Positions 27,056-37,186 of a stretch of DNA of 60,389 nt are shown piece by piece. This DNA comes from Lysobacterales bacterium (lineage in GTDB: Bacteria; Pseudomonadota; Gammaproteobacteria; Xanthomonadales; SZUA-38). How positions within the stretch are numbered: position 1 is the stretch's first letter; every line of letters starts with the position of its first letter. Under the pieces are notes generated by a model, which saw nothing but the letters and a program-made list of their open reading frames with translations, was not told where the DNA came from and searched no databases. A program made the position numbers and the translations under genes. Location of the stretch: positions 1 through 60,389 of the forward strand of contig JANQOZ010000059.1 in NCBI GenBank assembly GCA_028285525.1, given 5' to 3'.

Positions 27056-27187
27056 CGCGGAGTTCCTGGCAGCACTTTCCCGCCGCATATCGGGTGAACG
27101 GCGCCGTGCACCAAGCAAAATGGTAAGGTAGCGGAATTTTTCGGGGCCCTGAGGGTCCCATGACCGACGATCAACCTAGTGAACACC

Positions 27188-27922
27188 ATGAACCGAAAGA
27201 TTGTGCTGCTGGTCATCGCCAGCCTCTTTTCCACGGCTGCGCTGGCGCAGAATAATGGATCGGCCGGCGAAGCCGCCGTGCGCGCGGCCATGCAGCGCCT
27301 GGTCCCCGACGTCCAGATCGATTCCATTAAGCAGGCGCCATTTGCCGGCTTTATGGAGGTTCTCCTGGGCGCCCAGCTGGTTTATGTCTCCAACGACGGG
27401 AAATATCTGATCGACGGGCAGCTGATCGAGATGGCCACCCGGAAAAACCTTTCGGAGGCGAGCAAAGGGGCGGTGCGCAGCACCCGACTGCAAAAGGTCA
27501 CGGACGGCGAGCGGATCCGTTTTGCCGCTGAGGGACAGAAGAAGCACCGGATCACGGTGTTCACCGACATTGACTGCGGCTACTGCCGCCGGCTGCACGA
27601 CCAGATCGCTGAGTACAACCAGCTCGGTATTGAGGTCGACTACCTCTTTTTCCCGCGCGCCGGCCTCGGCTCCCATTCCTTCGACAAAGCGGTCTCGGTG
27701 TGGTGCGCCCCCGACCAGAACGCCGCGATGACGCTCGCCAAGTCCGGCGAGGAGCCTGTGGCGGCGCAGTGTGACAACCCGATTGAGAGCCACTACAACC
27801 TGGGTCGGGAGCTGGGCGTCACCGGGACGCCGGCGCTGGTCACCGACAGCGGTACGCTGATCCCGGGCTATGTGCCGCCGGCCGACCTGATTGTCCGCCT
27901 GCAGCAGCTGGCCGCCCCCTGA
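27188..27922 (+). CDS. dsbC: Thiol:disulfide interchange protein DsbC
   Basis: A 244-aa periplasmic disulfide isomerase with a signal peptide (ends LAQ), an N-terminal dimerisation domain, and a thioredoxin domain carrying the active site CGYC (residues 130-133) and the cis-proline loop GVTGTPALV. LptD (paired cysteines) and the cysteine-rich secreted proteins of this window are possible clients. GTG 27179 is in frame upstream; ATG 27188 is preferred. A separate promoter may lie in the 130-bp gap after xerD, but I cannot identify it. Confidence 0.93.
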   Translation: MNRKIVLLVIASLFSTAALAQNNGSAGEAAVRAAMQRLVPDVQIDSIKQAPFAGFMEVLLGAQLVYVSNDGKYLIDGQLIEMATRKNLSEASKGAVRSTRLQKVTDGERIRFAAEGQKKHRITVFTDIDCGYCRRLHDQIAEYNQLGIEVDYLFFPRAGLGSHSFDKAVSVWCAPDQNAAMTLAKSGEEPVAAQCDNPIESHYNLGRELGVTGTPALVTDSGTLIPGYVPPADLIVRLQQLAAP

Positions 27923-28192
27923 CGAGCGCACTGCACTCGAAACCCTGATCTGCGCGCGTCAGCCTTCGGCTGGCGCGCGATCTCACAGTGCCTGAAACCC
28001 GATGCTCCGGCTGGCCTGACAGCGGTCTGGCTCGCCCGGGGCTGCCGGATTGCAGTATCATCGGGCCTGCTCCGGTTTCGGGTTTTCCTCACCAGATGAT
28101 TGGCCGCACGATTGGCGTAAAAATCTCGGGTCCGACCTGCTTAAGTGATGGTCAGAGCGCCGGACCACCGAAGTCCCTGAGGTTCTGACGCG

Positions 28193-31100
28193 ATGCTGCT
28201 GCGCTGCTTATCCGGAGCCCCGTATCTCTCGGTGTTCCGGCTGGAGAAAATCAACCGACAGCTGTCCGCACGGGCTGCCGCCCGAGGCGGCGGCGCCGTG
28301 CCTGAGCTCACGGAGGCGCGGGAGGTTTTCCTCGCCGCGACAACCCGATCCGCTGCCGGCAAGGTGAGTGACGCCCATTGGGTCGAGCTGTCCTCCCTAC
28401 TTGGTGCCCGCGACGAAATTTCCCTCGAATCCCAGGATCACAGCATGATTTTTGTGCTGCCGCGGGAGGGGACAATCAGCCCCTGGTCGAGCAAGGCCAC
28501 GGATATTGTCCGAGGCTGCGGCCTCGGCTGGGTCAGCCGGATCGAGCGCGGCGTTCGCTACCAGTTTGCCGCGCCCGTGCGCGAACCGCTCGAGTCGCTG
28601 GCGCTCCACGATCGCATGACCTCGCAGGTTCTGGCGGATCTGACCGGCGTTCGATCCCTGTTCGAACAGGGCAAGCCGCAGCCGGTCGGCCGGGTGGCGG
28701 TCTGGCGGCTGGGGCAGGAGGCGCTGGTCAGCGCCAATCGGTCTCTGGGGCTGGCTCTGGCGGAAGACGAGATCGACTACCTGACGGCCGCCTACGGCGA
28801 GCTGGGCCGGGACCCTACCGACGCCGAGCTGATGATGTTCGCACAGGCCAACTCCGAGCACTGCCGGCACAAGATCTTCAACGCTGACTGGCGCGTTGAC
28901 GCGGTGACGGCGGAGCGCTCGCTGTTCGGCATGATCCGGAATACCTACGAATCGTTCGACAACGGCGTGCTCAGCGCCTACAGCGACAATGCGGCGGTGG
29001 TTGAGGGAAATACCGCTGAACGCTGGATGATCGACCCCAGAACGCGGCGCTACGTGAGCCGGCGCGAGCCGAATCACTTTATGATCAAGGTCGAAACCCA
29101 CAACCACCCGACGGGTATCTCGCCCTATCCGGGGGCGGCCACGGGCTCGGGTGGCGAGATCCGCGATGAGGCGGCGACCGGACGCGGTGGCAAACCCAAG
29201 GCGGGACTGACCGGCTTTTCGGTCGCCAACCTGCATCTGCCGGATCACCCACGACCCTGGGAAGAGGACGCTGCCCGCCCGTCCCATATGGCCAGCGCTC
29301 TGGAGATCATGCTGGAGGGGCCGATCGGCGCGGCGAGCTTCAATAACGAGTTTGGGCGCCCTGCGCTCTGTGGTTACTTTCGATCTTTCGAGGCGCGGCT
29401 GGGCGACATCGCCTACGGCTACCACAAGCCGATCATGCTCGCTGGCGGCATGGGCAGCATCGGCCCGCACGCCGTGCTGAAAAAACCGCTCAAGCCGGGT
29501 CATCACGTGCTGGTGCTGGGCGGCCCGGCGCTGCTGATCGGTCTGGGCGGCGGCGCTGCCTCGTCGATGAGCAGCGGGAGCTCGGACTCGGAGCTGGACT
29601 ACGCGTCGGTGCAGCGGGATAACCCGGAGATGCAGCGGCGGTGCCAGGAGGTGATCGACCGGTGCTGGGCGCTCGGCGAGGACAATCCGATCGAGTCGAT
29701 TCATGACGTCGGCGCCGGCGGCCTGTCCAACGCCATCCCGGAGCTGCTGAATGACGCCGAGCGCGGGGGCGTGCTGGAGCTGCGTCGGATCCCGCTGGGA
29801 GATTCCGGCCTTTCACCGATGCAGATCTGGAGCAACGAGGCGCAGGAGCGGTACGTGCTCGGCGTTGCCGAGTCGGGGCTGGCGTTGTTTATGGCGTTCT
29901 GCGAGCGGGAGCGCTGCCCGGTCGCCAATCTCGGTCGGGCCACCGGCGAGCGTCACCTGCGCCTGAACGACGAGCTGCTGAACGAGCCGGCGGTTGACCT
30001 GCCGATGTCGGTGTTGTTCGGCAAGCCGCCGCGGATGGGCCGCGACGTCCGACGGGCGCCGCTGCCTGTCAGCCAACTGAAGCTGACCGGCGTCAAGCTC
30101 GAGCGCGCGCTGCTGCGCGTGCTGCGTATACCCTCCGTGGCCAGCAAACGGTTTCTGATCACGATCGGTGACCGCACGGTCGGGGGGCTGGTAAGCCGGG
30201 ACCAGATGATCGGGCCATGGCAGGTGCCCGTGGCGGATTCCGCGCTGACGCTGGCGGACTTTCACGGGCACGCCGGAGAAGCGATGGCGGTGGGCGAGAG
30301 GACGCCGCTGGCCCTGCTGGATGCACCCGCGGCGGCGCGGATGGCGGTGGCGGAAGTGGTCACCAACCTGGCCGGCAGCGGCATCGGTCGGCTGTCCCGG
30401 ATCAAGCTGTCGGCCAACTGGATGGCGGCCGCCGGCGCTTCCGGTGAGGACGCGCGCCTGTTTGACGCGGTGAAGGCGGTGGGTATGGAATTCTGCCCCA
30501 GGCTCTCGCTGACGATACCGGTCGGCAAAGACTCGCTCTCGATGCAGACCGTCTGGAACGACGAGTCGGGGCGCGAGCAGCGGCGCCGGGCCCCGCTGTC
30601 GCTCGTGGTCAGCGGCTTTGCGCCGGTGGCCGACGTGCGTCGTGCCTTGACGCCGCAGCTCAAGGTCGACGCGCAGCATCCACTGCTGCTGGTGGAGGTG
30701 TCTGCAGGCGCCCGGCGGCTGGGGGGAAGCGCGCTCGCGCAGGCCTACGGGACCGTCGGCGCGGAGGCGCCCGACGTGCAGCCCGAACCGCTGGGGATCT
30801 TTTTTGAGCTGATCACGTCGCTGAATGCTCAGCGGCTCCTGCTCGCCTATCACGACCGATCGGACGGCGGCGCCGTCACCTGCGCACTGGAAATGGCGTT
30901 TGCGTCACGCTGCGGGCTCGATATCGAGGTACCGGAGAGTGAAGCCGCGCTGCCGTGGCTGTTCAATGAGGAGGCCGGCGCGGTGATCCAGGTTCGCGCT
31001 GACAACGTGGATCATGTGACACAGGCGTTTCATCGCCGCGGACTCACCTGCCAGCTGCTGGCGCGCCCGCGCGGTGACGGTCAGCTGCTCGTCAGGCAGC

Positions 31101-32080
31101 AGGGGCGCCCGCTGTTGTCGAGCACGCGTAGCGGGCTGCAGCGCGTATGGGAGGAGACCAGCCACGCCGTCGCCCGGCTCCGGGACAATCCCGCCTGCGT
31201 AGACGAGGAGCGCGAAGCTATCGCGCAGAATTACCCCGGACTCAACCCCCATCTCAGCTTCGATCTGGACGACCTGTCGGAGCAGGTCAGGCGGTCGCTG
31301 GTGCTGGAACGAAAACCCCGGGTGGCGATCCTGCGCGAACAGGGGGTGAACGGTCATGCGGAGATGGCGGCGGCGTTTCACTTCGCCGGCTTTACCCCGG
31401 TGGACGTGCATATGACCGACCTCATTGATGGTCGTGTCAGGCTCGAGCAGTTCAGCGGGCTTGCGGCGTGTGGCGGCTTCTCCTATGGCGACGTGCTGGG
31501 GGCTGGCCAGGGTTGGGCCAAGGCGATCCTGCACCGCGCGGATCTGCGCGCCCAGTTTGCTGATTTTTTTCGCAATCCCGATCGTTTTGTCCTCGGCGTC
31601 TGCAACGGCTGCCAGATGCTGTCCGCGCTGCGCGAACTGATCCCGGGCAGCGAGGGCTGGCCGACGTTCGTCAGGAACCGGTCCGAGCAGTTCGAGGCGC
31701 GACTGAGCCTGGTCGAAGTGACCGACTCGCCGTCGGTGCTGCTGCAGGGCATGCAGGGTTCGCGCCTCCCTGTGGTCGTGTCTCACGGCGAGGGTCGCAG
31801 CCGCTTTGAAACGGATGCCGGCGTTGGCCAGCTGGGCCGGCGCCTGGCTCTTCGGTACGTCAAATCCGACGGCCGGGCCGCCAGGCGCTACCCGGAGAAC
31901 CCGAACGGAAGTCCGGGCGGCGTCACCGGGCTGTGCAACGCCGACGGGCGCGTCACTCTGATGATGCCTCACCCCGAACGCGTATTCCGCACCGTGCAGC
32001 ACTCCTGGGCGCCGAACGACTGGCCGGAATACGGCCCCTGGATGAGGATGTTTTTGAATGCCAGGGCGTGGTTGAAATGA
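28193..32080 (+). CDS. purL: Phosphoribosylformylglycinamidine synthase PurL (single-chain)
   Basis: The large FGAM synthase of de novo purine synthesis, 1295 aa, the same length as the E. coli enzyme. It has an N-terminal PurS-like domain, two AIRS-type ATPase halves ([22 protein letters not shown]; later [20 protein letters not shown]), and a C-terminal class I glutamine amidotransferase with the nucleophile in GVCNGCQM and the histidine in [10 protein letters not shown]. It is followed with a four-base overlap by a membrane protein gene. The 270 bp upstream show no clear promoter or riboswitch. Confidence 0.97.
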   Translation: MLLRCLSGAPYLSVFRLEKINRQLSARAAARGGGAVPELTEAREVFLAATTRSAAGKVSDAHWVELSSLLGARDEISLESQDHSMIFVLPREGTISPWSSKATDIVRGCGLGWVSRIERGVRYQFAAPVREPLESLALHDRMTSQVLADLTGVRSLFEQGKPQPVGRVAVWRLGQEALVSANRSLGLALAEDEIDYLTAAYGELGRDPTDAELMMFAQANSEHCRHKIFNADWRVDAVTAERSLFGMIRNTYESFDNGVLSAYSDNAAVVEGNTAERWMIDPRTRRYVSRREPNHFMIKVETHNHPTGISPYPGAATGSGGEIRDEAATGRGGKPKAGLTGFSVANLHLPDHPRPWEEDAARPSHMASALEIMLEGPIGAASFNNEFGRPALCGYFRSFEARLGDIAYGYHKPIMLAGGMGSIGPHAVLKKPLKPGHHVLVLGGPALLIGLGGGAASSMSSGSSDSELDYASVQRDNPEMQRRCQEVIDRCWALGEDNPIESIHDVGAGGLSNAIPELLNDAERGGVLELRRIPLGDSGLSPMQIWSNEAQERYVLGVAESGLALFMAFCERERCPVANLGRATGERHLRLNDELLNEPAVDLPMSVLFGKPPRMGRDVRRAPLPVSQLKLTGVKLERALLRVLRIPSVASKRFLITIGDRTVGGLVSRDQMIGPWQVPVADSALTLADFHGHAGEAMAVGERTPLALLDAPAAARMAVAEVVTNLAGSGIGRLSRIKLSANWMAAAGASGEDARLFDAVKAVGMEFCPRLSLTIPVGKDSLSMQTVWNDESGREQRRRAPLSLVVSGFAPVADVRRALTPQLKVDAQHPLLLVEVSAGARRLGGSALAQAYGTVGAEAPDVQPEPLGIFFELITSLNAQRLLLAYHDRSDGGAVTCALEMAFASRCGLDIEVPESEAALPWLFNEEAGAVIQVRADNVDHVTQAFHRRGLTCQLLARPRGDGQLLVRQQGRPLLSSTRSGLQRVWEETSHAVARLRDNPACVDEEREAIAQNYPGLNPHLSFDLDDLSEQVRRSLVLERKPRVAILREQGVNGHAEMAAAFHFAGFTPVDVHMTDLIDGRVRLEQFSGLAACGGFSYGDVLGAGQGWAKAILHRADLRAQFADFFRNPDRFVLGVCNGCQMLSALRELIPGSEGWPTFVRNRSEQFEARLSLVEVTDSPSVLLQGMQGSRLPVVVSHGEGRSRFETDAGVGQLGRRLALRYVKSDGRAARRYPENPNGSPGGVTGLCNADGRVTLMMPHPERVFRTVQHSWAPNDWPEYGPWMRMFLNARAWLK

Positions 32081-32712
32081 GCGAGCAGGAGACGGGAACG
32101 ATCACCCTGAAGGGCTTTCTGCTGCGGGCCTTGCTGTGGCTGCCGCTCGCTTTTTTCTTCTGGGTGCTCTGGCGCCAGCTGTTTGTGGTTCCCGTGACGG
32201 TGCTGGTGGACCTGCTGCTGACCGGTATCTGGCCAGAACAGTTTTACAACGTTGTGCAGAACGGTCATGAGCTGGAGGCAGAGGTGCTGATGGCCATACC
32301 GGAAGAGCAGATGCAGCAGGGCCAGGGGCAGCCTGTTGTGGTCGTTCCGGTCAACCCGCTGATCTATGGCTACGGCCTGCCGCTGTTTGCCGGGTTGGTG
32401 ATCTGTACACCGTTGAGCCACCTGAAGCGAACGCTGCAGATCCTGGTGGGTTGGCTGGTGATCGCGCTGGTGCAGTCCTGGGGCAGCATCTGGGAGACCT
32501 TCAAAACGCTACACTTCCAGCTCGGCGCTGAAGGGGCGGCCGTGATGGCCGAGGTGGGGATCGGGCCGTCGCCGACCGCGCTGGCCTACCAGTTCGGATA
32601 CCTGATTATCCCCAGCGTGGTGCCGGTGGTTCTCTGGCTGCTGCTCAATCGAGCCTACATCGAATCCCTGGTGCCGCAGCTCGGCGGCCTGGGCGGCCGG
32701 GGGCGCGTGTAG
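32077..32712 (+). CDS. Membrane protein, resembling exosortase H-associated proteins
   Basis: A 211-aa protein with about four hydrophobic helices. The features [26 protein letters not shown] and [20 protein letters not shown] recall the small membrane proteins encoded next to exosortase H in other proteobacteria. I make this comparison from memory, at moderate confidence. No exosortase is encoded in this window. ATG 32077 overlaps the purL stop (ATGA), so expression is probably tied to purL. Confidence 0.6.
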   Translation: MSEQETGTITLKGFLLRALLWLPLAFFFWVLWRQLFVVPVTVLVDLLLTGIWPEQFYNVVQNGHELEAEVLMAIPEEQMQQGQGQPVVVVPVNPLIYGYGLPLFAGLVICTPLSHLKRTLQILVGWLVIALVQSWGSIWETFKTLHFQLGAEGAAVMAEVGIGPSPTALAYQFGYLIIPSVVPVVLWLLLNRAYIESLVPQLGGLGGRGRV

Positions 32713-32881
32713 CCTCGGCGGGAACCTTCTGGGTTCGAACCGACCCCCGCTGCGAGCGTGAAAAGGGATCGCGGATCGATTCGTGACGAACTCGAGACCG
32801 GCATAGCTGTCAGAATATTTCGACAATGCCGATAAGAACAGGCGCTCAGGGACCACGGGGCGCCAACGGGACATAGTGATC

Positions 32882-34624
32882 ATGGCAGACACAGCACGGG
32901 ACGAAGCCGGCACCGCTGATGAGGTGTTGCCGGAACAGCTCAGCGAATTCGATCAGGAACTCTGCTCGGCGTTGGTGGACGCCGGTCGCCTGCGCGACGC
33001 CGATGTCGTCAAAGCCCAGCGGCTCGCAGCCGAAAGCAACGACAACTTTGTCGGCCTGCTGGTGCGGCTCGGACTGGTGTCGGAACGAGACGTGGCGGAG
33101 ACCACCGCCAGCCTGCTCGACCTCAAGCTGATCAACAGCAAAGACTTTCCCGAAGTGCCTCCCGCGGTGGATCTGCCAATGCGGTTCATGCGGGAGCGCC
33201 ACGTCGTGCCGCTGGCCGAGCAGGGGGACACCGTGCTGCTGGCGATGGCCAATCCGCGCGACGACTACGCCGTGCGCGCCGTCGGTATGGCGCTGAACCG
33301 TCAAATCCAGCCGGCGGTCGGCATCAGTTCAGAGATCGACGACGTGATCGAGCGCTATTTTGGCGGCGGGCGCAGCGCCATGGGGCAGATTGTCGAGAAT
33401 CTCACTGACGAAGTCGCGGCGGGCGAAGATGACGTTGAGCATCTTCGCGATCTGGCCTCCGAAGCACCGGTGATCCGCCTGGTGAACCTGATCATGCAGC
33501 GTGCCGTTGAGTCGCGCGCGTCGGATATCCACATCGAGCCGTTCGAAAACCGTCTGAAGGTGCGTTATCGCATCGACGGCGTGCTGCAGGAGGTGGAGGC
33601 GCCGCCCTCGAGCTCCACGGCGGCGGTGATCAGCCGGGTCAAGATCATGGCCAAGCTGAACATCGCCGAGCGGCGCCTGCCTCAGGACGGTCGGATCATG
33701 CTGCGGGTGCAGGGTAAGGAGCTTGATCTTCGCGTGTCGACGGTGCCGACGGCCCACGGCGAAAGCGTGGTGATGCGAATCCTGGACCGCGAGAGCGTGG
33801 TGTTCAGCTTCGACAAGCTCGGCTTCCGTGAACCGGTGCTGAGCCAGTTCAACGAGGTGCTGGATCTGCCCCACGGCATCATTCTGGTCACCGGTCCGAC
33901 CGGTAGCGGTAAGACGACAACGCTCTACACGGCGCTGTCTCAGATCAATACGCCGGAGCGCAAGATCATCACCGTCGAAGATCCGGTGGAATACCAGCTC
34001 GAGGGCGTCAATCAGATTCAGGCCAAGCAGAGTATCGGGCTCGACTTTGCCGCGGCGCTGCGGTCGATCGTCCGGCAGGACCCGGACGTGATCATGATCG
34101 GTGAGATGCGGGATCTGGAAACCGCCAAGATTGCGATCCAGTCGGCGCTGACCGGTCACCTGGTGCTGTCGACCATTCACACCAACGACGCGCCGGGCGG
34201 GGTGACCCGCCTGCTCGACATGGGTGTCGATGACTACCTGCTGACCTCGACCGTCACGGGCATTCTGGCCCAGCGGCTGGTGCGGCGGCTGGACCCGGAA
34301 TCCCGGGAGCCCTACGAGGCGCTGCCCGAGGTGGTCGAAGAACTCGAGCTGGCCCGGTATACCGACCAGAACCCGATCCAGCTCTATCGGGCCATGCCGT
34401 CGGACAACTCCCCGACGGGCTACGTGGGGCGAAGCTCCATCCTGGAATTCCTGCGGATGACCGATCCGCTTAGGCGTCTGGTCATGCAGCATGCTGACGC
34501 GTCCAAGATCATGGATCTGGCCCGTGAAGAGGGCATGCGGACGATGTACGAAGACGGCCTGGCCAAGTGTGTCGCCGGGCTGACGACGGTTGAGGAAGTG
34601 CTGCGGGTTACGCAGGAGACCTGA
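32882..34624 (+). CDS. gspE: Type II secretion ATPase GspE (lacks tetracysteine motif)
   Basis: The 580-aa cytoplasmic ATPase that powers the T2SS pseudopilus. It has an N-terminal GspE_N/MshEN domain (binding GspL), Walker A GPTGSGKTT (338-346), an Asp box (RLPQDGRI, DLRVSTVP), Walker B (DPDVIMIGEMRD) and a His box (LVLSTIHTND). In most GspE proteins a zinc-binding CxxC-x29-CxxC element follows LVRRL; here that stretch (about 34280-34440) reads RRLDPESREPYE ... SDNSPTGYVGRSS and has no cysteine. GTG 32876 is just upstream of ATG 32882. It heads an operon in Xps-like order. Confidence 0.95.
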   Translation: MADTARDEAGTADEVLPEQLSEFDQELCSALVDAGRLRDADVVKAQRLAAESNDNFVGLLVRLGLVSERDVAETTASLLDLKLINSKDFPEVPPAVDLPMRFMRERHVVPLAEQGDTVLLAMANPRDDYAVRAVGMALNRQIQPAVGISSEIDDVIERYFGGGRSAMGQIVENLTDEVAAGEDDVEHLRDLASEAPVIRLVNLIMQRAVESRASDIHIEPFENRLKVRYRIDGVLQEVEAPPSSSTAAVISRVKIMAKLNIAERRLPQDGRIMLRVQGKELDLRVSTVPTAHGESVVMRILDRESVVFSFDKLGFREPVLSQFNEVLDLPHGIILVTGPTGSGKTTTLYTALSQINTPERKIITVEDPVEYQLEGVNQIQAKQSIGLDFAAALRSIVRQDPDVIMIGEMRDLETAKIAIQSALTGHLVLSTIHTNDAPGGVTRLLDMGVDDYLLTSTVTGILAQRLVRRLDPESREPYEALPEVVEELELARYTDQNPIQLYRAMPSDNSPTGYVGRSSILEFLRMTDPLRRLVMQHADASKIMDLAREEGMRTMYEDGLAKCVAGLTTVEEVLRVTQET

Positions 34625-35838
34625 TGCCAACCTTTCGCTACAAGGCGGTGTCTCCCAGCGGCGAAACGCTGTCGGGGCAGATGGAGGCGGCCAGCAGCGT
34701 CGAGGTGATCGCCAAGCTGCAGGAAGCCGGCAACATCCCGATCAACGCTCAGGAGGCCGGCCAGGGTGTCGGCTTCGGTCTGGGTGACCTGCTCGGTGGC
34801 GGCAGCCGGGTCAAGGCCGCTGAGATCGGGCGCCTGACGCAGCAGCTGGCGACGCTGCTCGGCGCCGGCCTGCCGCTCGATCGCGCCCTGCAGATCCTGG
34901 AGGAACTGGGCGAGAGTGAACCGCTGAAGAAGCTGATCAAGGCGATTCGGGATCAGGTCCGCGGCGGCTCACCGCTGTCCGATGCGCTGGAGCAGCAGCA
35001 CGGCGTGTTTTCCCGTCTCTACATCAATATGGTGCGTGGCGGCGAGACCGGCGGCACGCTGGACACAACCCTGGCCCGGCTGGCCGAATATCTCGATCGG
35101 TCCAAGGCGCTCAAAGACAGCATCGTCTCGGCCCTGATCTACCCGGCGCTGCTGCTGATTCTGGCCATCGGTTCGCTGCTCGTGCTGCTGGCGTACGTCG
35201 TACCGCAGTTCACGCCGATCTTCGAGGATCTGGGCGAAGACCTGCCCGGCATCACCACCATGGTGCTGTTTGTCGGGCGCGTGATCCAGGATTACTGGTG
35301 GGCGCTGATCGGCGGTGCGCTGGCGCTCGCGGTATACGTGCAACGCCAGCTCGGGCAGGCCGAAAGCCGCCGCTACTGGGATCAGCAGTTTCTCAAGCTC
35401 AAGGGGGTCGGCGGGCTGATCCGTAAAGTGGAAATGGCCCGGCTGTCCCGCACGGTCGGCACGCTGCTGACCAACGGGGTGCCGCTGCTCAACGCGCTGT
35501 CGATCGGGCGGGCGGTGCTCGGCAACGCGGTGCTGGCCGACGCGGTGGACGTGGCCAGCAAAGAAGTCAAAACCGGCGGCGCCATGGCCCACGCGCTGGC
35601 GGGTACCGGCGAATTCCCGCGCCTGGCGCTGCAGATGATCAGCGTTGGGGAGGAAACGGGCCGGCTCGACGAGATGCTGGTCGACGTCGCCGATGCCTAT
35701 GATCTGGAAGTCAAAACCGCCGTGGAGCGAATGATGGCGCTGCTGGTGCCGCTGCTGACCATGGCGCTTGCCGTACTCATCGCCGTGATCATCATCGCGG
35801 TCATGCTGCCCATATTGCAGGTCACTGACCTGGTCTGA
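34624..35838 (+). CDS. gspF: Type II secretion inner membrane protein GspF
   Basis: The polytopic platform protein of the T2SS, 404 aa. It starts MPTFRYKAVSPSGE, typical of GspF/PilC, and carries two homologous F domains, each with LPLDRALQIL or VPLLNALSIG and GEETGRL-type motifs (GGETGGTLD and GEETGRLDEML). Hydrophobic helices lie at about 165-190, 215-235 and at the C-terminus. It overlaps the gspE stop by one base. Confidence 0.96.
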   Translation: MPTFRYKAVSPSGETLSGQMEAASSVEVIAKLQEAGNIPINAQEAGQGVGFGLGDLLGGGSRVKAAEIGRLTQQLATLLGAGLPLDRALQILEELGESEPLKKLIKAIRDQVRGGSPLSDALEQQHGVFSRLYINMVRGGETGGTLDTTLARLAEYLDRSKALKDSIVSALIYPALLLILAIGSLLVLLAYVVPQFTPIFEDLGEDLPGITTMVLFVGRVIQDYWWALIGGALALAVYVQRQLGQAESRRYWDQQFLKLKGVGGLIRKVEMARLSRTVGTLLTNGVPLLNALSIGRAVLGNAVLADAVDVASKEVKTGGAMAHALAGTGEFPRLALQMISVGEETGRLDEMLVDVADAYDLEVKTAVERMMALLVPLLTMALAVLIAVIIIAVMLPILQVTDLV

Positions 35839-35860
35839 AGAAAGCCAAAGAGAGGTTGTG

Positions 35861-36286
35861 ATGAAAAAACTAAAATCCCCCGTTAGCCGACGGCAAAGCG
35901 GTTTCAGTCTGCTGGAGCTGCTGGTGGTGCTGGTCATCCTGGGTCTGCTGGCGAGCCTGGTGCTGCCCAACGTCTGGGGGCGCCTGACCGGCGCGAAGTT
36001 CAAGGCCGCCAAAGCGCAGATTACCGTGATTCAGCAGAATATCGACGCCTTTGCGCTCGACGTGGGCCGGCTGCCCGACTCGCTTTCAGAGCTGGTGGAA
36101 AAACCCGGCAGCGCTGAATTCTGGAGCGGCCCTTACGTTGCTTCCAGCGTGCTCAAGGATCCCTGGGGCAACGACTGGGTCTACCGCAAGCCCGGCGAGA
36201 AAGGCGCCTATGACCTGATCACGTACGGCGAGGACGGCTCACCGGGCGGTGAGGGTACCTCCGGCGATCTGAGCAACTGGGACTGA
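35861..36286 (+). CDS. gspG: Major pseudopilin GspG
   Basis: The main subunit of the T2SS pseudopilus, 141 aa. A prepilin-peptidase site follows a basic leader: RRQSG then FSLLELLVVLVILGLLASLV with Glu at mature position 5. The calcium-binding C-terminal pattern of GspG is present (GPYVASSVLKDPWGNDWVYR, GEDGSPGGEGTSGDLSNWD). ATG 35861 directly follows GTG 35858 and is preceded by AGAGAGG. The prepilin peptidase GspO is not in the window. Confidence 0.96.
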   Translation: MKKLKSPVSRRQSGFSLLELLVVLVILGLLASLVLPNVWGRLTGAKFKAAKAQITVIQQNIDAFALDVGRLPDSLSELVEKPGSAEFWSGPYVASSVLKDPWGNDWVYRKPGEKGAYDLITYGEDGSPGGEGTSGDLSNWD

Positions 36287-36287
36287 C

Positions 36288-36770
36288 TTGAAACCCCGGC
36301 ACCACAAGATGGCGGCAGGCCGTCGGCAGCAGGCCGGCGGGTTTTCCCTCGTCGAGCTGCTGGTGGTGCTGGTGCTGGTGGGGCTGCTCGCAAGCCTGGT
36401 GGGCGGATCGGTGTTCCGAAACCTGGACGGGGTCAAGACCCGGCAGGCCGGCAAGGACCTGGTCAGCGCGCTGCGGTACACGCGGGGTCAGGCCATCGTC
36501 ACCCGGGAAGAGCAGACCCTGGCGGTGAACGTTGAGAAGCGCACCTTCAAGTCGCCAGAGAAAGACGCGGTGGTATTACCGGACGGCGTGGACGTCACGC
36601 TCAAGACGGCGTCTTTTGACCTGGAAGGTGAAGTTGGCCGGGTGCGGTTTTTCCCCGACGGCAGCTCAACCGGGGCGCAGATCACGCTCACCGCCGGCAG
36701 CCGCAGCTGGCTGATCAGCGTGGGCTGGCTGACGGGGGAGATCGAGCTCACCGAAGGGGCGGCCAGCTGA
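36288..36770 (+). CDS. gspH: Minor pseudopilin GspH
   Basis: A minor pseudopilin of 160 aa. The prepilin site is RQQAGG followed by FSLVELLVVLVLVGLLASLVG, with Glu5 conserved. The rest has the beta-rich GspH pattern ending SRSWLISVGWLTGEIELTE. TTG 36288 starts one base after gspG; ATG 36309 would give a shorter but still functional leader. It overlaps gspI by one base. Confidence 0.9.
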   Translation: MKPRHHKMAAGRRQQAGGFSLVELLVVLVLVGLLASLVGGSVFRNLDGVKTRQAGKDLVSALRYTRGQAIVTREEQTLAVNVEKRTFKSPEKDAVVLPDGVDVTLKTASFDLEGEVGRVRFFPDGSSTGAQITLTAGSRSWLISVGWLTGEIELTEGAAS

Positions 36771-37186
36771 TGAGATCGTTTCCCGACCGCCGCCAGCGGG
36801 GCTTTACGCTGCTCGAGGTTCTTGCGGCTTTTGTGGTGTTCGCGCTGCTCTTCACCACCACGCTTCAAATCATGTCCGCCTCGATGCGCAACGTGACGCG
36901 GTCCGCCGACTACTCGCAGGCCGCGCTGTGGGCGCAGACCCGTATGGATTCGGTGGGGATCGACCCGGCGATCGAGGAGGGCTTCTGGGATGGCGAGTTC
37001 GACGATAACTTCAGCTGGACGCTGGAGATTCAGCCCTACCAGGTGCTCGATGAGCTGTCGGCCTCGCTGGAGGAGTCACCGGTGGATCTGTATTACGTCG
37101 AGCTGACGGTCATCTGGGGTGAAAACGATGAGCGCCGGGCCGTCTTCAAAACCCTTCGCTCGGCCACGCCGGTGCGCGGCCAATGA
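36770..37186 (+). CDS. gspI: Minor pseudopilin GspI
   Basis: A 138-aa minor pseudopilin with the processing site RQRG-FTLLEVLAAFVVFALLF (Glu5 present). The alternating Ala/Thr and aromatic pattern after the helix fits GspI, which forms the pseudopilus tip with GspJ and GspK. It overlaps gspJ by four bases (ATGA at 37183). Confidence 0.9.
   Translation: MRSFPDRRQRGFTLLEVLAAFVVFALLFTTTLQIMSASMRNVTRSADYSQAALWAQTRMDSVGIDPAIEEGFWDGEFDDNFSWTLEIQPYQVLDELSASLEESPVDLYYVELTVIWGENDERRAVFKTLRSATPVRGQ

Noticed and set aside
27143..27159. GGGGCCC/GGGTCCC hairpin before dsbC as terminator or riboswitch
   Set aside because: Stem of seven pairs including a GU, and no T-tract after it on either strand; too little to support a call.
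32725..32760. GGGTTCGAAC resembling a tRNA T-arm or an integration site
   Set aside because: No acceptor, D or anticodon arm can be folded around it, no CCA end is present and no integrase gene of mobile type is near.
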